A DNA stretch of 64,000 nucleotides from Siniperca chuatsi (Eukaryota; Chordata; Actinopteri; Centrarchiformes; Sinipercidae): the NCBI RefSeq assembly GCF_020085105.1, contig NC_058046.1, positions 10,004,175 through 10,068,174 on the forward strand, written 5' to 3'. The translations under genes and the position numbers were made by a program. Shown one piece after another: positions 37,867 through 50,203 of the stretch (position 1 is the stretch's first letter; every line of letters starts with the position of its first letter). The notes under the pieces are model-generated. The model searched no databases. It saw only the letters and a list, made by a program, of their open reading frames with translations, and was not told the DNA's origin.

Positions 37867-39600
37867 GTCTCGGAATCACTGATGACCCAACGGCACTGAA
37901 ACCCAGTCACTGTCAGACATCACCACCATCACTTAATTATGCATCACTGAGATCTAATGGCAATAGAGTTACGCATTGACCAGGCCAGTAGAACTGCTTG
38001 CTTCCTACGCCCACGTTTTATTGGTTCAGCTGGTAGATGTAAGGGTGTGGGACTAAATGCACTAACAGACAGTAGAGCAAATATCGTCTACCTCTCTAGA
38101 TGCATCCTTGCTATGGCACTAGAAAAAAAAATCACCCAGGCTGCAGAGAAGTTAACATGACTTGATAGCATATGAGAAAATAAAATAAAAAATGCATGCT
38201 TCTTTGACCACAAAAGCCACTACACACCTTGGTTTTGTTTTGAAGTGTCGTTTTCAACAGTCGCATTCTTAGAGTACCAGCACTATTAGTTTTGTTTTTT
38301 GTGCTTAAAGTATTTGAAAGCACTATTAATACTTGTGTATTTATATCATCCATTTAATTGGGAAACAACGTTACTTGTTTATTGGGTATTTTGATGGTTG
38401 GTGTTATGGATATTATGGGTGAAGAATACAAAAAATGCTGTTTTGTTTTTCCTCAGAATGGACAGTTGCTGTGTTGGTTTGCACGATTTTAAAAACATAC
38501 GTTGTGAAGTGATAACTATTCAGAACTATTGTTATGCACTTGTGTCCTGTCAGATACTTTTGTTGACTGATCATGCTGTTGGTACAGGAACGACTGCTTT
38601 TGGGATATTTGTGGTGACTTTTGTATTTGAAGGGACTTGTTGCCTTCGCGCCCCCGTACAAGAAACTGACGTCCTGCTCCCCATGCCAATACTGCAGTAA
38701 ACCCAAGCACAGCCACAGAGTACTATAATGTTAAAGGTAAAGGGTCATTTCTGCTAGATTTTATTTTCAGTACTAATGCCATGTACACCAACTAACCACT
38801 TGGTACATTTCAGTAGTTTTTTGTTTTTGGTGCCCTTATGAAATCACGTTGGCTACATGTTGCCTTAGTTACTCCATTTCAGGAAGGGCTCAGTATACAT
38901 AGTACATTGGACCTAAAACACCCTTCAACAGGAAGTGGAAAGACGGAGCCCCCTTGATAAAGCATTTATTCTTTAGCCAACTAGTATTAATGAAGACAGC
39001 CTGTAAAATGTCAGATACTGCATGTGCAGTTTTAAGACTCGTCTTAATGCATTGTGTATTGTTTGTGTAAGTTTGCCATCATTGTCACAGTTGATATTTT
39101 CTGACCACAAGTAGAATACATTTTCCAAAAGGCAGCCTTGCAAAATGTAGTTTATACACTGACATGAACAAAATGCGATCAAGTCCACCACAAGCTGATG
39201 AAAGTGTGTATACCAAAGCTTACATGCAGTCTTATGCATTTTATAGAATAATGTTGCTGCAAATGCATTACTTGCTGGAACAAAATAGAAATTGCTGTGC
39301 ATAAGTATTTGGCCTGTGGTATTTTCTACAAAAAATACAAGGACACATCAGTTTAAACACAAGGCTGTTGTGATATTGTAGATTGCTCTAAGAATGTGCT
39401 TTCCCCTCTGTGCTTTTATCTTGCCAAGTGTCAGTGTGAGAAGAGAAAAAAAAAATTGCTTTTACATGTGTTGCTGTTGAGTTGTACCAATGAATAGTTT
39501 GAGATGTCGCTGCCTAGAAAATGAAGTACGTATTGCAACCTGAGCTCCATGACTTCAGTGATATTTGTTATGCAAAATAAAACGTCTTGACTAATGACTA
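37867..39600 (+). other. dgcr8: DGCR8 3' UTR
   Basis: Sequence between the TAA at 37864-37866 and the AATAAA at 39576-39581. An earlier A-rich AAAATAAAATAAAAAATGC near 38178-38196 offers an alternative short 3' UTR. Open frames inside it have no recognisable similarity. Confidence 0.65.
39576..39581 (+). terminator. dgcr8: DGCR8 poly(A) signal
   Basis: Canonical AATAAA on the plus strand, 1.7 kb after the stop codon and followed by a T/G-containing stretch. Cleavage would be expected near 39595-39605. Confidence 0.6.
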
Positions 39601-39612
39601 GAAGGGCTTTGC

Positions 39613-39618
39613 TTTATT
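39613..39618 (-). terminator. trmt2a: TRMT2A poly(A) signal
   Basis: TTTATT on the plus strand is AATAAA on the minus strand, about 730 bp after the TRMT2A stop. It faces the DGCR8 signal about 30 bp away. Confidence 0.55.
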
Positions 39619-39901
39619 CAGTCGCAGAATGATGAAACACTCAAAACAAGAGAAAATTAAACTGAGGTGGTAATAGGTAAAGCTATTTACTCCTTAGTAT
39701 GCACTTGTGCAGCAGTGTCCCTATTAATAGTAGAACATGGTATCAGTTTGAGGAAACCAAACACTAAAATTTAAATCTAGGTAGCTTTATGGGCTGAAGA
39801 CGTAGCTCAGAGTAACCTACTTTTAAGTGAACATCTGACAAGTTAACAGGCAAAGGGACACAGTCCATAAAGCTCTGTTAAGAAAATACAGTACAGTACT
39901 G

Positions 39902-40055
39902 TCGTAGAAAAGATTTCAGTCGTAGTCATCTGGACACTTTTCAGAATCAAGATGTTTTGGCTCCCATCTGGAAGTCTCGGATGACGGATGGGAGCCGAAA
40001 TGTCTTGATTCTGAAAATAGTGTCCAGATGACTACGACTGAAACCTTTTCTACGA
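39902..40055. repeat. Long near-perfect inverted repeat in the TRMT2A 3' UTR
   Basis: The left arm at 39902-39968 begins TCGTAGAAAAGATTTCAGTC. The right arm at 39987-40055 is its inverse with a few substitutions and one 2-nt insertion. The spacer is 18 nt. The transcript would fold into a stem of nearly 70 bp. Bases beyond the right arm (ACTCCTGGACGAATGAGGGA) resemble a dispersed fish repeat, so the structure may come from two facing copies of a mobile-element end. Confidence 0.85.
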
Positions 40056-40345
40056 TGGAACACTCCTGGACGAATGAGGGACTACACAGTCTTAGTACAA
40101 TACTGTATTAACAAACTTAATTTGAAGTACAAATACTGCATTACAAAATAATGACTTCACTGGATGAGTAGTAAATTCTGTTATTTGGGTGAACTTACTA
40201 ACCCTTTAAAGTTAAGACTAAGGCTTGATACTTAAACAACTGACAGAGGAAACTTTTCCGAGGCTCCTTGGAGCACTGAGTGCGTGCATACATTGAGTAT
40301 GGTAAGCCCATGCTACCTATCAAACTGTACAGTCTGATTCTAAGG

Positions 40346-43300
40346 CTAAGACCCTGTCTCTTCCTGAGTGCTGCTGGTCTGCTGCTCGTAGTCCACTCTC
40401 TCCAGCAGCAGAAGCATCTCAACGTGCATGGTCTGAGGGAACAGATCCACGGCCATGGCTCTCACCGGACGGAACGGGGCCCCATGAACTCTGTTGGATG
40501 GCGCTCTGCACAGGCTAATAGACAAAAATCAAGATATACCATTTTGTACAATTGGCTGCCATCAATGATATTGGTATGACAGTAGGAATATATTATTCAG
40601 GGTTTTGTTTTCTCTTTCATATGTTGGTTAATGAATACCCACAAACAAAATGATGTAATCTTAACTGCTGCTTTAAAACAACCAAATTAAAACACGACTC
40701 ACTCGATGAAGTTGTTCATGGCTGCCTTAGCATTGCATGCCACGTAAACCAGCCTCTTCAGATGCTCTGCCCTCCTGATGGCAAGTATCACCTTGGAATC
40801 TGTGTTTGAATGAAGACAAGAACTGCTAATATGTGACAGATCTTGAAATGAGCAAATTTATTTTTTAAGATTTTGGCTGTTAACTCACGTAGGCCTGCCC
40901 TTGGCGGATCCACAATGGCCGTGATGTTGGGTGACACGAGAGCGTTGAGAATGTTGGGGAACACATCCTCAGCTTTTCCACAGTGAAACTCAACATTACT
41001 TAGACCTTCAAATACAAACAAATGAAAAACAATTGAAAAATAAATAAACAGTATACATTTTTAGTTGATCACATTGTGCTAGTCATGAACTAAACCAGAG
41101 GATCTAATAAATTATATATTTTTTAAAAGTTTGTGAACCCAGGATTGCACGGTACCCATCTAACAGTTCCAATTTAAACAGATCAAACTTATCAGTACCA
41201 TCTTCATTACCTTAATGCTCTCGGGTGACACGAAAAAAAATAAAAAAAAGACAACCACAAAATGACATCTATTGACAACTTAAATCCTGTCATTACTGAA
41301 CGTCCTACAGGATTTCATACACAAATGATTGGCGGTAGTTTGACGTTATCTGGTCTCTTACCATTGAGCTTTGCATTAACTTTGGCATCCTCCACGGCTT
41401 CCTGGCACAGCTCGATCCCAATCACCTTCTTTACCCTCTAGAGACAAAAGTCAACAAACCAAAAAAACGTCAAAACATTTCCAGACCCTCCATTTTCATC
41501 CAAGAGAGAATATAACATTTCAAAAGGGGTTTTGTTTGCAAACATGTTAGATCCCTTTGCCAATAACTGCACAAACCCTGACACAGCCATTTAAAATAGT
41601 GCAGAGGTCACTGTTTGCGATAGGAAGTTATCACTTGAATGTAATGCAAGTGTGGTATTCTTTGCTGCATTTCAAAAGTAATCTTAAAGAAATCTTAAAA
41701 GTAACATGAGATGTGGAAGACATTCAGCAAGTGCATACATATGCATGTGCAGACTGATAAGGTATCTATTACTAATTCCTATCAGTTAATTATAGTCACA
41801 GGAGAATTAAGTTTCAGACGACTAATGTCACCTTAGCCAGAGAGATGCCGATGGTTCCTGTCCCACAGCACACATCCAGTACTGTGCTGTCCTGATCCAG
41901 CTTGGCCCATTCCCCTACAGCAGAGTACAGCACCTCTGCAGCCCCTGTATTCACCTGCCAGGTAACACAGACACACTGAACACTGGCACAGTTTGTGTAT
42001 GGAGGCTTTACAGCTGTCTGACAAAGACAGAAACCACAGCTGGAAGGAACCATCATGTATTTGTGGGTTGTAAAATACAATACACAACTCAACAAAAAAA
42101 ATGCTCCAGTGGAGGTGTTCAGAGACACACGGGAAGAGCCTATACTTGGCAATTCACAGGTGTTCGCGTGAACAGCGAGTGTCTGTATACATTTTTTTTA
42201 TGAATTTGCTAGAAAAGAGCACGTGGGTCTGGAAGTCTTTGGAGGTAAATCTTTCTTACCTGGAAAAAGGAATGAGGAGATATTCTGAACTTTAGACCTA
42301 GGAGTTCCTCATGAATGCAGCCCTCTCCAGCCACCAGCTCACAGGGCAAGTCCTCCACGTTAGGAGAAGTCCTTGAAAGCCAAAAACACACATTTAGTGC
42401 AATATTTAGAGATTTGTCTGCCCTCCACAGTTTGTCCTGCATGTTTTCTGATTTTGTCAACTTAGCCATCGTGACTCACAGAACATCCTGACTTTTTCTT
42501 ACCTTTGACCCTCTCTAACAAAGTAAAGAGAGGTTACTCCGCTGTCTTTCCCCTCTCCTTCTGTAAAGTACTTCTTCATGGAGCTCTTTAATGCATTGAC
42601 TTCCTCCTCTTCAAGTTTCTAGAGAGTCATTAAACAAGTAAAAAGAGATTTTTTTTAAAAAAAGAAGGAGAAATCTAACAGTGTGCGATTCTATTTTCAG
42701 AAACAGATCACACACAGTCTGTAAACAGAACATTTCCTCACCTGCGGGTTGAAGAACACTGCAGCCATGGCTTGTTTGGTCCTCGTAGTCCGTACAGTCA
42801 GCTGCTTCCAGTGTCCTTCATATGTTTCAGGGCTGTACACACAGTATGGTGTTGTCCTGTGTGCAAAATAATAGTGAGATTAAATGCAACAGAGGAAATG
42901 TGTGTGTGAAGACTTATATTTTAGTTTTCTGGGTTCAGATTAAGCTCTGATGCAAATCTAGCTCCAACACAATAGCTAGTGGAAACCTATGCTACGGCTG
43001 CACATGTTCATTTTTAAAGTCTCATGTCTATGAATACTCCATTTGATAGTAGTTCTGTTCTCCATGTCCATACCTTATTGTGGACCATGATGACCATGTA
43101 ATAATACCTGATGAACTTTTGAAACTCGTTGACCACTCTCTTGGCCTCGGCTGAGACATGGCACGTCTCAGCCGGTCCCACCACAGCACAGGAGCCGCCT
43201 TTATATTTCCCCAGGCGGAAACCGATGGTCTTATCCTCACCATCTGCACCCACTGAGATGAGGAACTCACACTTGTTTCTGTACTCTGTCTGCCATGATA

Positions 43301-44711
43301 CAGGAAGAGAAATATGAACAGGATATTAGACACTACTGCACCACAAGGTGTAAAACAACAGCGTTTACTTTTTTAACTGATATCTTAAGCTTTCCGAAAA
43401 ATAAACGAATGTTTTGTACAATTTTGTGAATTAAAAAAAAAAAAAAACTGGTTATTGTACCTCTTAAAAATGTGATACTTCTGCATACTGGGGCCTTACT
43501 ATTTTAAGCCACTAATCTCTAATACAGGTGTATGTTTTTATGAAAGTATGACATATGTATCTCAGCAGAATGTGAAATGAGTTAGACCCAACATGTAAAT
43601 ATACCTGTGCAGGAGATGGTCGGATAGCTTCCAGAGGACAACACATTTTGTTGTATTTCCCTTTCTGTGCAAACAGCCACGGCAACATGGCTTTGTTGGT
43701 GCCGCCAATCTCTCTGAAAAAGAAACAGTGTAGTATAGATGCACACAGTGCACACAGTGTTTTATGCAGTTTTTGCAGTTAGTCAGTAAAATATGCTATC
43801 ATGCCCGAAACATTAAAATAACCTGTTGTGTAGAGAGGTTTAATGTAAATACTATTTGTAAGTACTAAGTGTTTTCTACAATGATAAGAATATAAAGATG
43901 GTAAAACTTAAGTTATTCAATGTGGACACAATACTGGGGCTGTCAGGAGCTTCCATAGATATGGTATTGGCTTTCATTAGCCTATATTTGGTCAGAATCT
44001 AGTGTTGATACTGCACAACACCTGCTACGGGCACACATGGAACCACATGTACGGATTAATGTATCAGACTCTAAACGACACCACTCACTTGGCCAGCCTC
44101 TGCAGAACCCCCACCACCTCCTGCTCCTTCCTCCTCAGCTGCTCCTCATAAGGCACATTCCACAGAGGAGTCACCACGTTGGCTATCTGGACACTGAGTG
44201 GCTCCTCTGCCTCATCCCCCTCTGTTCGCTTGGATGGGGGCTGCCCTGCTGCGCCCTCTCCCTCCCCCTGCTTCCTCTTCCTCAGGATGGGGTCAGCTTT
44301 GGGTTTGGCCAGCCTTACGCTCAGCACCTGGCCCTTCCACTGCATGCCATGAACCATCTTCATGGCTTTGTCACGCTCTTCCTCATTCTTAAAGGTGACG
44401 AAAGCGAACGTCTGCTTGCCAAACAGCTTGATTTTGTGCGGGTTGAGGCTGTGTTTGGCCAGGAACTTCTTCAGGTCGTTAAAGCCGATGAACTTGGGTA
44501 GATTCCTGATCTCCACTTTGTAGATCTCAGATGTGAAGAGGTCCTCTTTGATGTAGCGGTACATGCTGGGGTCAGATGCTGCCTCGTCCTCCCCCTCAGC
44601 TTTGACGCCAGACTTCACATCATCATTGTTGGAGTCCTGGGGGAGGTCATCAGGCTTCTCCTCCTTTGAGGGTGGAGTATCAGCCACTGGGCTGCCACCA
44701 ACATCTGCCAT
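40346..44711 (-). CDS. trmt2a: TRMT2A, tRNA (uracil-5-)-methyltransferase
   Basis: Eleven coding exons in transcript order: 44711-44089, 43713-43605, 43289-43108, 42856-42742, 42618-42503, 42371-42260, 41954-41832, 41437-41362, 41005-40889, 40799-40703 and 40514-40346. They total 1839 nt and 612 residues (human about 625). The enzyme uses S-adenosylmethionine to make m5U54 in the T-loop of cytosolic tRNA. An N-terminal RRM spans about 64-136 (RNP2 YKVEIRNL, RNP1 QTFAFVTF). The TrmA-type methyltransferase core includes FFQVNTGAAEVLY and SAM motif DVCCGTGTIG (446-455). It also has acidic IGIEL (E469), DPPRAGL (518-524), the nucleophilic cysteine C546 in VACNAKAA (usual context SCNP) and catalytic glutamate E589 in QTMHVEM. 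All key residues are intact. Start chosen at MADVGGSP because a CAGCAG acceptor lies just upstream. Confidence 0.96.
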
Positions 44712-45275
44712 CACTCTGCTGGGTGGTAAATTTAACAATCCAATTAGCAGACTGATACTGATGTAACATTCAAAAAGACAAAACATACGTGGGAAAAAAA
44801 ACGTTCTTGTCAACGTTACCAGACACTAGCTTTTATTTGTTTGTTTGTCTTTTTACAATTGAACGACTTGATAGCCGGACAGATTGTGCTCAAATGTCAA
44901 GTTTGGCTTTTTAATAATCAGTATAATTAACTTTAAAATCTAGATGTAACGGTAAAAATGGGGAAAAAAGGAGTTGCCACAACGTTTAAAATTTGGATAT
45001 AGCTATATGTCAATGCATTCATTGTTTTAAGGACTTGGGTTTTAGCAGTATGTCATGCTAAAAGACTTTTCATCACTTATTCTGCATACAGAAGCACCTA
45101 ACGTAATGTAAGCTAAAGGCGGCGGTAGCAACTAAAAGTGCGTATTTTTTGTTTCGCGAAAACGATTCGTCAGTATCTATTTTAATATCTGACCGTTTAT
45201 AGTTTCCTATCGTGCTAAATATCAGCTGCGGCCACACTAAATGGAAGTCCAGATAATGTTTTTCATATACCTTAC

Positions 45276-45330
45276 CTTCTTACACTTACTCTCAATTCCA
45301 CTTCTCACTAAAATACACAGGGCGCTGCCA
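45276..45330 (-). other. trmt2a: TRMT2A 5' non-coding exon
   Basis: On the minus strand GTGTAAGAAG is followed by donor GTAAGGTATATG at 45275. The acceptor CCCAGCAG lies at 44716, four bases 5' of the ATG. The 5' limit is a guess. Confidence 0.5.
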
Positions 45331-46019
45331 TGTTAATTTAACCACGTGCAGCGGTGAACTCTGAACTTTTTTAAAGTGATAGTCGTGGCTCGAGCGGCAA
45401 GTCCAATTCGTTTCATTTTCCATGTTTTGAAAAGGCCCCCTGTCTACTTTGTAAATACTTGTATGCAATGTACATTATAAACTGTTGCATTAATGAATTT
45501 GTGCTTAGTCAAGTTACGACACACTAATACATACATGATGCACAGAGAGCGGAATAAGTGGTCTATAGGTGCCCACAAACACATTGTTTTTTTGCATACC
45601 AGTATAATGATTTACTTATATCCTCGCCTTGCTTACTTGATCATGCTGATCCAGTTTGACGTATTGTTTTCTCTTTATGCGTACGTATTCATAACATTCC
45701 GCGCCTATATTTCACATTTCAACATATTAAAGCCTATATTTTTGCAGTAGATACGGTACGAGTTGTCACATGTTCCTATTAGTAATCAATTGATAGAAAG
45801 TATATGATAGAAACAGCATTTGGCAACTGTGATTGATACAGGCAGTCACAGAGACGAGAGGCGGTGCGCGCGCTGTCACAATGTGGGCGCGGGCATACGT
45901 AGGAAATTCGGCGCGCGAAAGCTGTAGCAGGAAGTGAGAGTAGCTGAGGGGAAACGGCGGCCAGTCAGGGATTTGAATCTATCAAACTACTTCCATAATC
46001 TACAAACATCTACATTAAT
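45331..46019. promoter_or_regulatory. Bidirectional TRMT2A/RANBP1 promoter (Htf9-type)
   Basis: The two genes diverge from this interval. A CCAAT box lies near 45405. The right third (45855-45965) is CpG-dense with GCGGTGCGCGCGCTG, GTGGGCGCGGGC and a GCGCGCGAAA element. In mammals this pair is the Htf9 locus, whose shared CpG-island promoter is known to be cell-cycle regulated. The RANBP1 start of transcription is probably near 45900-45960. Confidence 0.65.
45907..45920 (+). promoter_or_regulatory. E2F-like binding site
   Basis: TTCGGCGCGCGAAA is close to the E2F consensus TTTSGCGCSAAA and nearly palindromic. It lies about 100 bp upstream of the RANBP1 ATG. E2F control of RANBP1 is established in mammals; use here is inferred. 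Confidence 0.55.
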
Positions 46020-49000
46020 ATGGCAGACCCAAAGGTGAGGTCACGCATTTTAGGTCCTCTAATGCATTGTGTTTGCTTGGAAATCGGAATTTTGTTACAA
46101 ACAGGATATTTTACATGTCATAATTCGTCAAAGTTTGTAAAGGAAGCAGCGAGCCGGGATATGCCGACAATGATGTTGTCTTTCGTGATGCTAGAAAAGC
46201 TAATTGGTATGTTTTCAAGGCTATATGAAGTAATAAAAGCCTAAGAACTTTCTAACAGACAATTATAAATGTCTAATGTGTCCAGTGCAAGATTTTATAC
46301 TCGTATGCGTTTCTTCAGAGTTAACGTTAATGCTGACGAGCTGGAAAGTACTCTGAAGTGTGCAGCCGGTCAGCATGTTAACATTAGCCTCATACTCTGA
46401 TCATTAGCTGCTTGGAAAGGAAATGGGCACAACACTAACGACTGAACTAAAACTATCGCAGTCATTTGAACAGGGTATTTTACAGTATGCATGTAACCGG
46501 CTGGCCAAGACAATAGGGTTAGCTGGGTTCCTTGCCTTTGTCTGCCAAGCACAACAGTTGCTAACATTATTTGGCTAATGCTAGCTTTAATAGCAGTGCG
46601 CTGGAGCCAGTGACTGCGTATCATCGGGCAGTTAACAGTAACACGGTTACATTGAGTGGAGTACCAGTTAGCACAAAAATTATGTCACTAAGTGCCTGTC
46701 AATTTAACTATATTAGTTAGCGACACACACCGTGGTGCGAAAAGCCAAACGATTAACGTTAGCTCCCGACTAGCCTGTTAGTGATAGGCCTCGTTAACTA
46801 GCTAGGCAACTTCACAATGAGTTGTCTTAGAAAAACAAAGTTGAACAACTGTTTAACATTAATATACTGAAGTAAATTGCAACTGCGACAAACCCAAACG
46901 TTTAATTTATCCACCTAATAATTCAAACAAATTACCTTTATTAAATTAATTTGACCGTTATTGCGTTATTTTCAACGCGAGTGGCAGTTTTATAGCTTAC
47001 TAGCTAAGTCCAAGACTTAAAGCGCTAACTATTGAAGTCCGTAAGCGTAGTGGGCTAGAAGTAGGTTTGCTATCCTGAATAAAAAGTCTCCCGCGTCTGC
47101 TCAGTTTCGTATCCGTTTACGCTAAATGTTACTGCACATCACTAAGTTATTCGCACAGCGATCTTTTCACACTTTGTCGCAGGTCATGAACTTGCACACT
47201 TTATGTATAGCAGTCTTTGTCCTCAGTAAATTTTGGTATGAAGAATTTGTATAATATTAATGTACATATAATCTTACACACATCAACGTGAGACAATGCA
47301 ACCCCAAATAGAATTAAAGATGCTTGACTCAGCAACTGTGATTTACTAAAGGCTTTGCCAGTTCCCCCTACAAAAGCTATACTTAACCAATGAGCTCTTA
47401 AATCCCTCCATTGAAGCATTCATGGCCCGTTGGTCTGTTGTCAGAAGTCACTTTGTTCCAGTGAGTTTTAAAGAATCTCACTGACCCATAACACATGCCT
47501 AATAAGTTTAACTTACTCTGAATGTCTGACAGGGATGAGTAGAAATTTTTTGCTTTGAGTTAACTCATCCACTGCTTCTCCTGTTTAGGACCAGGAAGAC
47601 CACGACACCACTGCAGATAATGCAGAGGACTCTAATCATGATCCCCACTTTGAGCCCATTGTGTCCCTTCCTGAGCAGGACGTGAAAACATTAGAAGAGG
47701 ATGAGGAGGAACTCTTTAAGATGTAAGTTGCTTCAATAGTCTTTTTTTGTTCGCTTGCATTTGTCACACAATTGTTGTGATCTAATTTGCATTTTGTTGG
47801 CCTGCGTGGAACTGTTTCGTAAGCCAATACATCAGTGTCTTCACCAGGAGTGGCATCCTGTTAATGAAGTATACCATTGTTTTCCCAGGCGGGCTAAACT
47901 ATATCGTTTTGCCTCTGAGAACGACCCACCAGAGTGGAAGGAGAGAGGAACTGGCGATGTCAAGCTGCTGAAACACAAAGAGAGGGGCACAATCCGTCTC
48001 CTGATGAGGAGAGACCGAACCTTGAAGATTTGTGCCAATCATCACAGTGAGTCAAGTTAACATATATAATTTAATTGCTGTTTTATATCATGATACAACT
48101 GACTATAATAACGACAAATGAAAATGGCTTAATCTGAAACAAACGTATGTCAAACTGCAGTATGCGTGCTATAGCAAAATGTATACACAAAGGTATTTAA
48201 AGCTAGGGTAGGTAATGTTGGACCAACTAGCAAGAGACAGCTAGATTTTTCAGAAAACTGACCCCCCCCCTCCAAAGCCACTCCCCAAAACACATCTTCA
48301 TGCGCAATGGCTGCACAGGAAGGTAGGCCAGCCAATCATTTCATTCGGGCCAATTTAAATGATTGGATGGGCTTATTACAGGCCTGCAACAACCACAGAT
48401 ACCACTTTTTTTTCTCTTCTATTTTTCAGACATTTGATTGAGAGAATTTAAACAAATCTAACAAAAAATGCTTCTGAAATACATTACTTACCCTTCTCTT
48501 TATGTTCTCACCAATCAAGAAGTTATCTTTGACATTTCAAACTGATGGTTATATTCACTGGTTGACTTAGGGTGCATTGCATTTACGTGAGCAGTGGATT
48601 TGCTGCTATTACGAAGTGCTTTTTATATCGAATATTTGTATTCCCCCCAAAAAATGCAAGTAGCTTACAGTTGAATGAAGGACAATAAAAATGTAAGGAG
48701 ACTGTTAACAAGATTAATAGTTTTCCCAAGTGTAGTAAACATGGATTATAGGTTCTGGTAAGAAGAACAGAAACGCCACTAAACTAATCAAAATGTTTAG
48801 ATTACACAATTACCATTTAGCAAAATCATTCTCAACCAATAGCTGTGCAACCACTAGATATGATAACCTTCCACAGTGTATATGCTTATATCATTTATCG
48901 TGCCTTCATGTGTCAACTTTGTTCCCCCTCTTGTGAACTACAGTTGTACCTACAATGGAGCTGAAGCCCAACGCTGGCAGTGACAGGGCATGGGTGTGGA

Positions 49001-50203
49001 ACACACTAGCAGATTATGCTGACGAGTGCCCCAAACCTGAACTCTTGGCAATACGCTTTCTAAACGCAGAGAGTAAGTATTTATACGTCTAATCCAATAT
49101 TACACTTGCAAGTTGCCCAAACCAGTGTTTAATATGGATTATATGGTGGACACACTAACGTGAAACAGTGGTAAGAAGCCTGTTTTCTGCATCAAAACTT
49201 TGGGCAACAACACCTAGCAAAACACCTAGCTAGTTTTCTCACTGGTTTTCCCATTTGTCAGAATGATGAAGCAGCCTCACTGGCCATCATACAACAGCAT
49301 GGTGATGTGAATACATGATAACTCTCTGTTCTGTTTACAGATGCTCAGAGGTTCAAGGTGAAGTTTGATGAGTGCAAGGAGGAGGTCAGGAAAAATCTAG
49401 AGGGTATGTGAAACTTAAGGCATTTGTAAAGTTTGATGAGATGAAATGTTGTTTGACAAATCTAGAAGTGCTTTTTGCAAATAAGTTTAAAATGTGCATT
49501 GGTTTACTAGCAGTTGTAATCCATGTTACATGGTAACATGCCAATATTCATTATTTTCACAGCCCCCAACACACTGTTCTACTCAGGTTTGAGTGATGTG
49601 TGTATTGAGACCGGTTTTAAATTAAATTCAAATTAGGGGTAACCTATATCTTATGACAAGTATGATGAATATGCAGACACACTCTGTTCTTTGCTGCTCT
49701 CTCCAGCCTGGGACTTTTTCTGTCTGCTACATGGACATGCAGAATGTAACGCTTAGCTGGCTTTCTAAAAGGCTGGTGTCAGTATGTTCTGCTACATTAT
49801 AATTCAGGTGTTTCTTAACATGACCACACTAGCATAAAGGGCACACAGTCCACCTAAAATTATAAATGAAATATAGTGGTTGTATGAAGAGGTGGAATAT
49901 TCTTAAGACAGTCAGTTGGTATGCAAAGTGAAAATAGCAGGAATGTTTTCTCTAAAGACAAAGTTGTATGCTAGGCAAGCAGAAGAATCTGAGTTGTGTT
50001 CAAACTTTAATAGCTTTTTAGTTGACTGTACATTTCACTGTTTTGCCACAGGCAACACTGATAGCGCAAACAAAGTGGCAGAGAAGCTGGAGGAACTCTC
50101 CGTAAAAGACAAGGCTTCAGAAGAAAAGAAGGAAGAGGACAAAAAGGAGACTGGGAAGGAAGAAGATGAGAAAAAGGAGGTGAAGGCTGAGGAGAAGAAT
50201 TGA
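46020..50203 (+). CDS. ranbp1: RANBP1, Ran-specific GTPase-activating protein cofactor
   Basis: Six coding exons: 46020-46034, 47589-47722, 47889-48046, 48944-49072, 49341-49403 and 50052-50203. They total 651 nt and 216 residues (human 201). The protein binds RanGTP in the cytosol, stimulates RanGAP and helps release cargo from export receptors. A single Ran-binding domain spans about 27-160 ([60 protein letters not shown]). After it comes a leucine-rich nuclear export signal, [13 protein letters not shown], and an extended Lys/Glu-rich tail ending KAEEKN, which accounts for the extra length. The first coding exon is only 15 nt (MADPK), as in human where MAAAK precedes the same junction. The long CpG-rich first intron follows immediately. 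Expression is probably cell-cycle linked through the shared promoter. Confidence 0.96.
48200..48497. mobile_element. MITE with terminal inverted repeats in RANBP1 intron 3
   Basis: The left end GGGTAGGTAATG (48206-48217) and right end CATTACTTACCC (48482-48493) are inverse copies with one mismatch. The interior has no coding capacity. Similar AGCTAGGGTAGGTAAT-ended elements are frequent in fish. Confidence 0.7.
49404..50051 (+). other. ranbp1: RANBP1 intron 5, non-coding
   Basis: The interval lies between donor GTATGT and acceptor CCACAG. I see no coding exon; box-like words near 49690-49800 were checked for an H/ACA snoRNA without a convincing fold. Confidence 0.5.

Larger units (their letters stand above)
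39600..40345 (-). other. trmt2a: TRMT2A 3' UTR
   Basis: Sequence between the TAG at 40346-40348 (minus) and the minus-strand AATAAA at 39613-39618. It contains the long inverted repeat at 39902-40055. Confidence 0.55.

Noticed and set aside
49680..49800. Possible H/ACA snoRNA in RANBP1 intron 5
   Set aside because: ACA and AGAATG-like words occur at suitable spacing, but the two hairpins do not pair convincingly.
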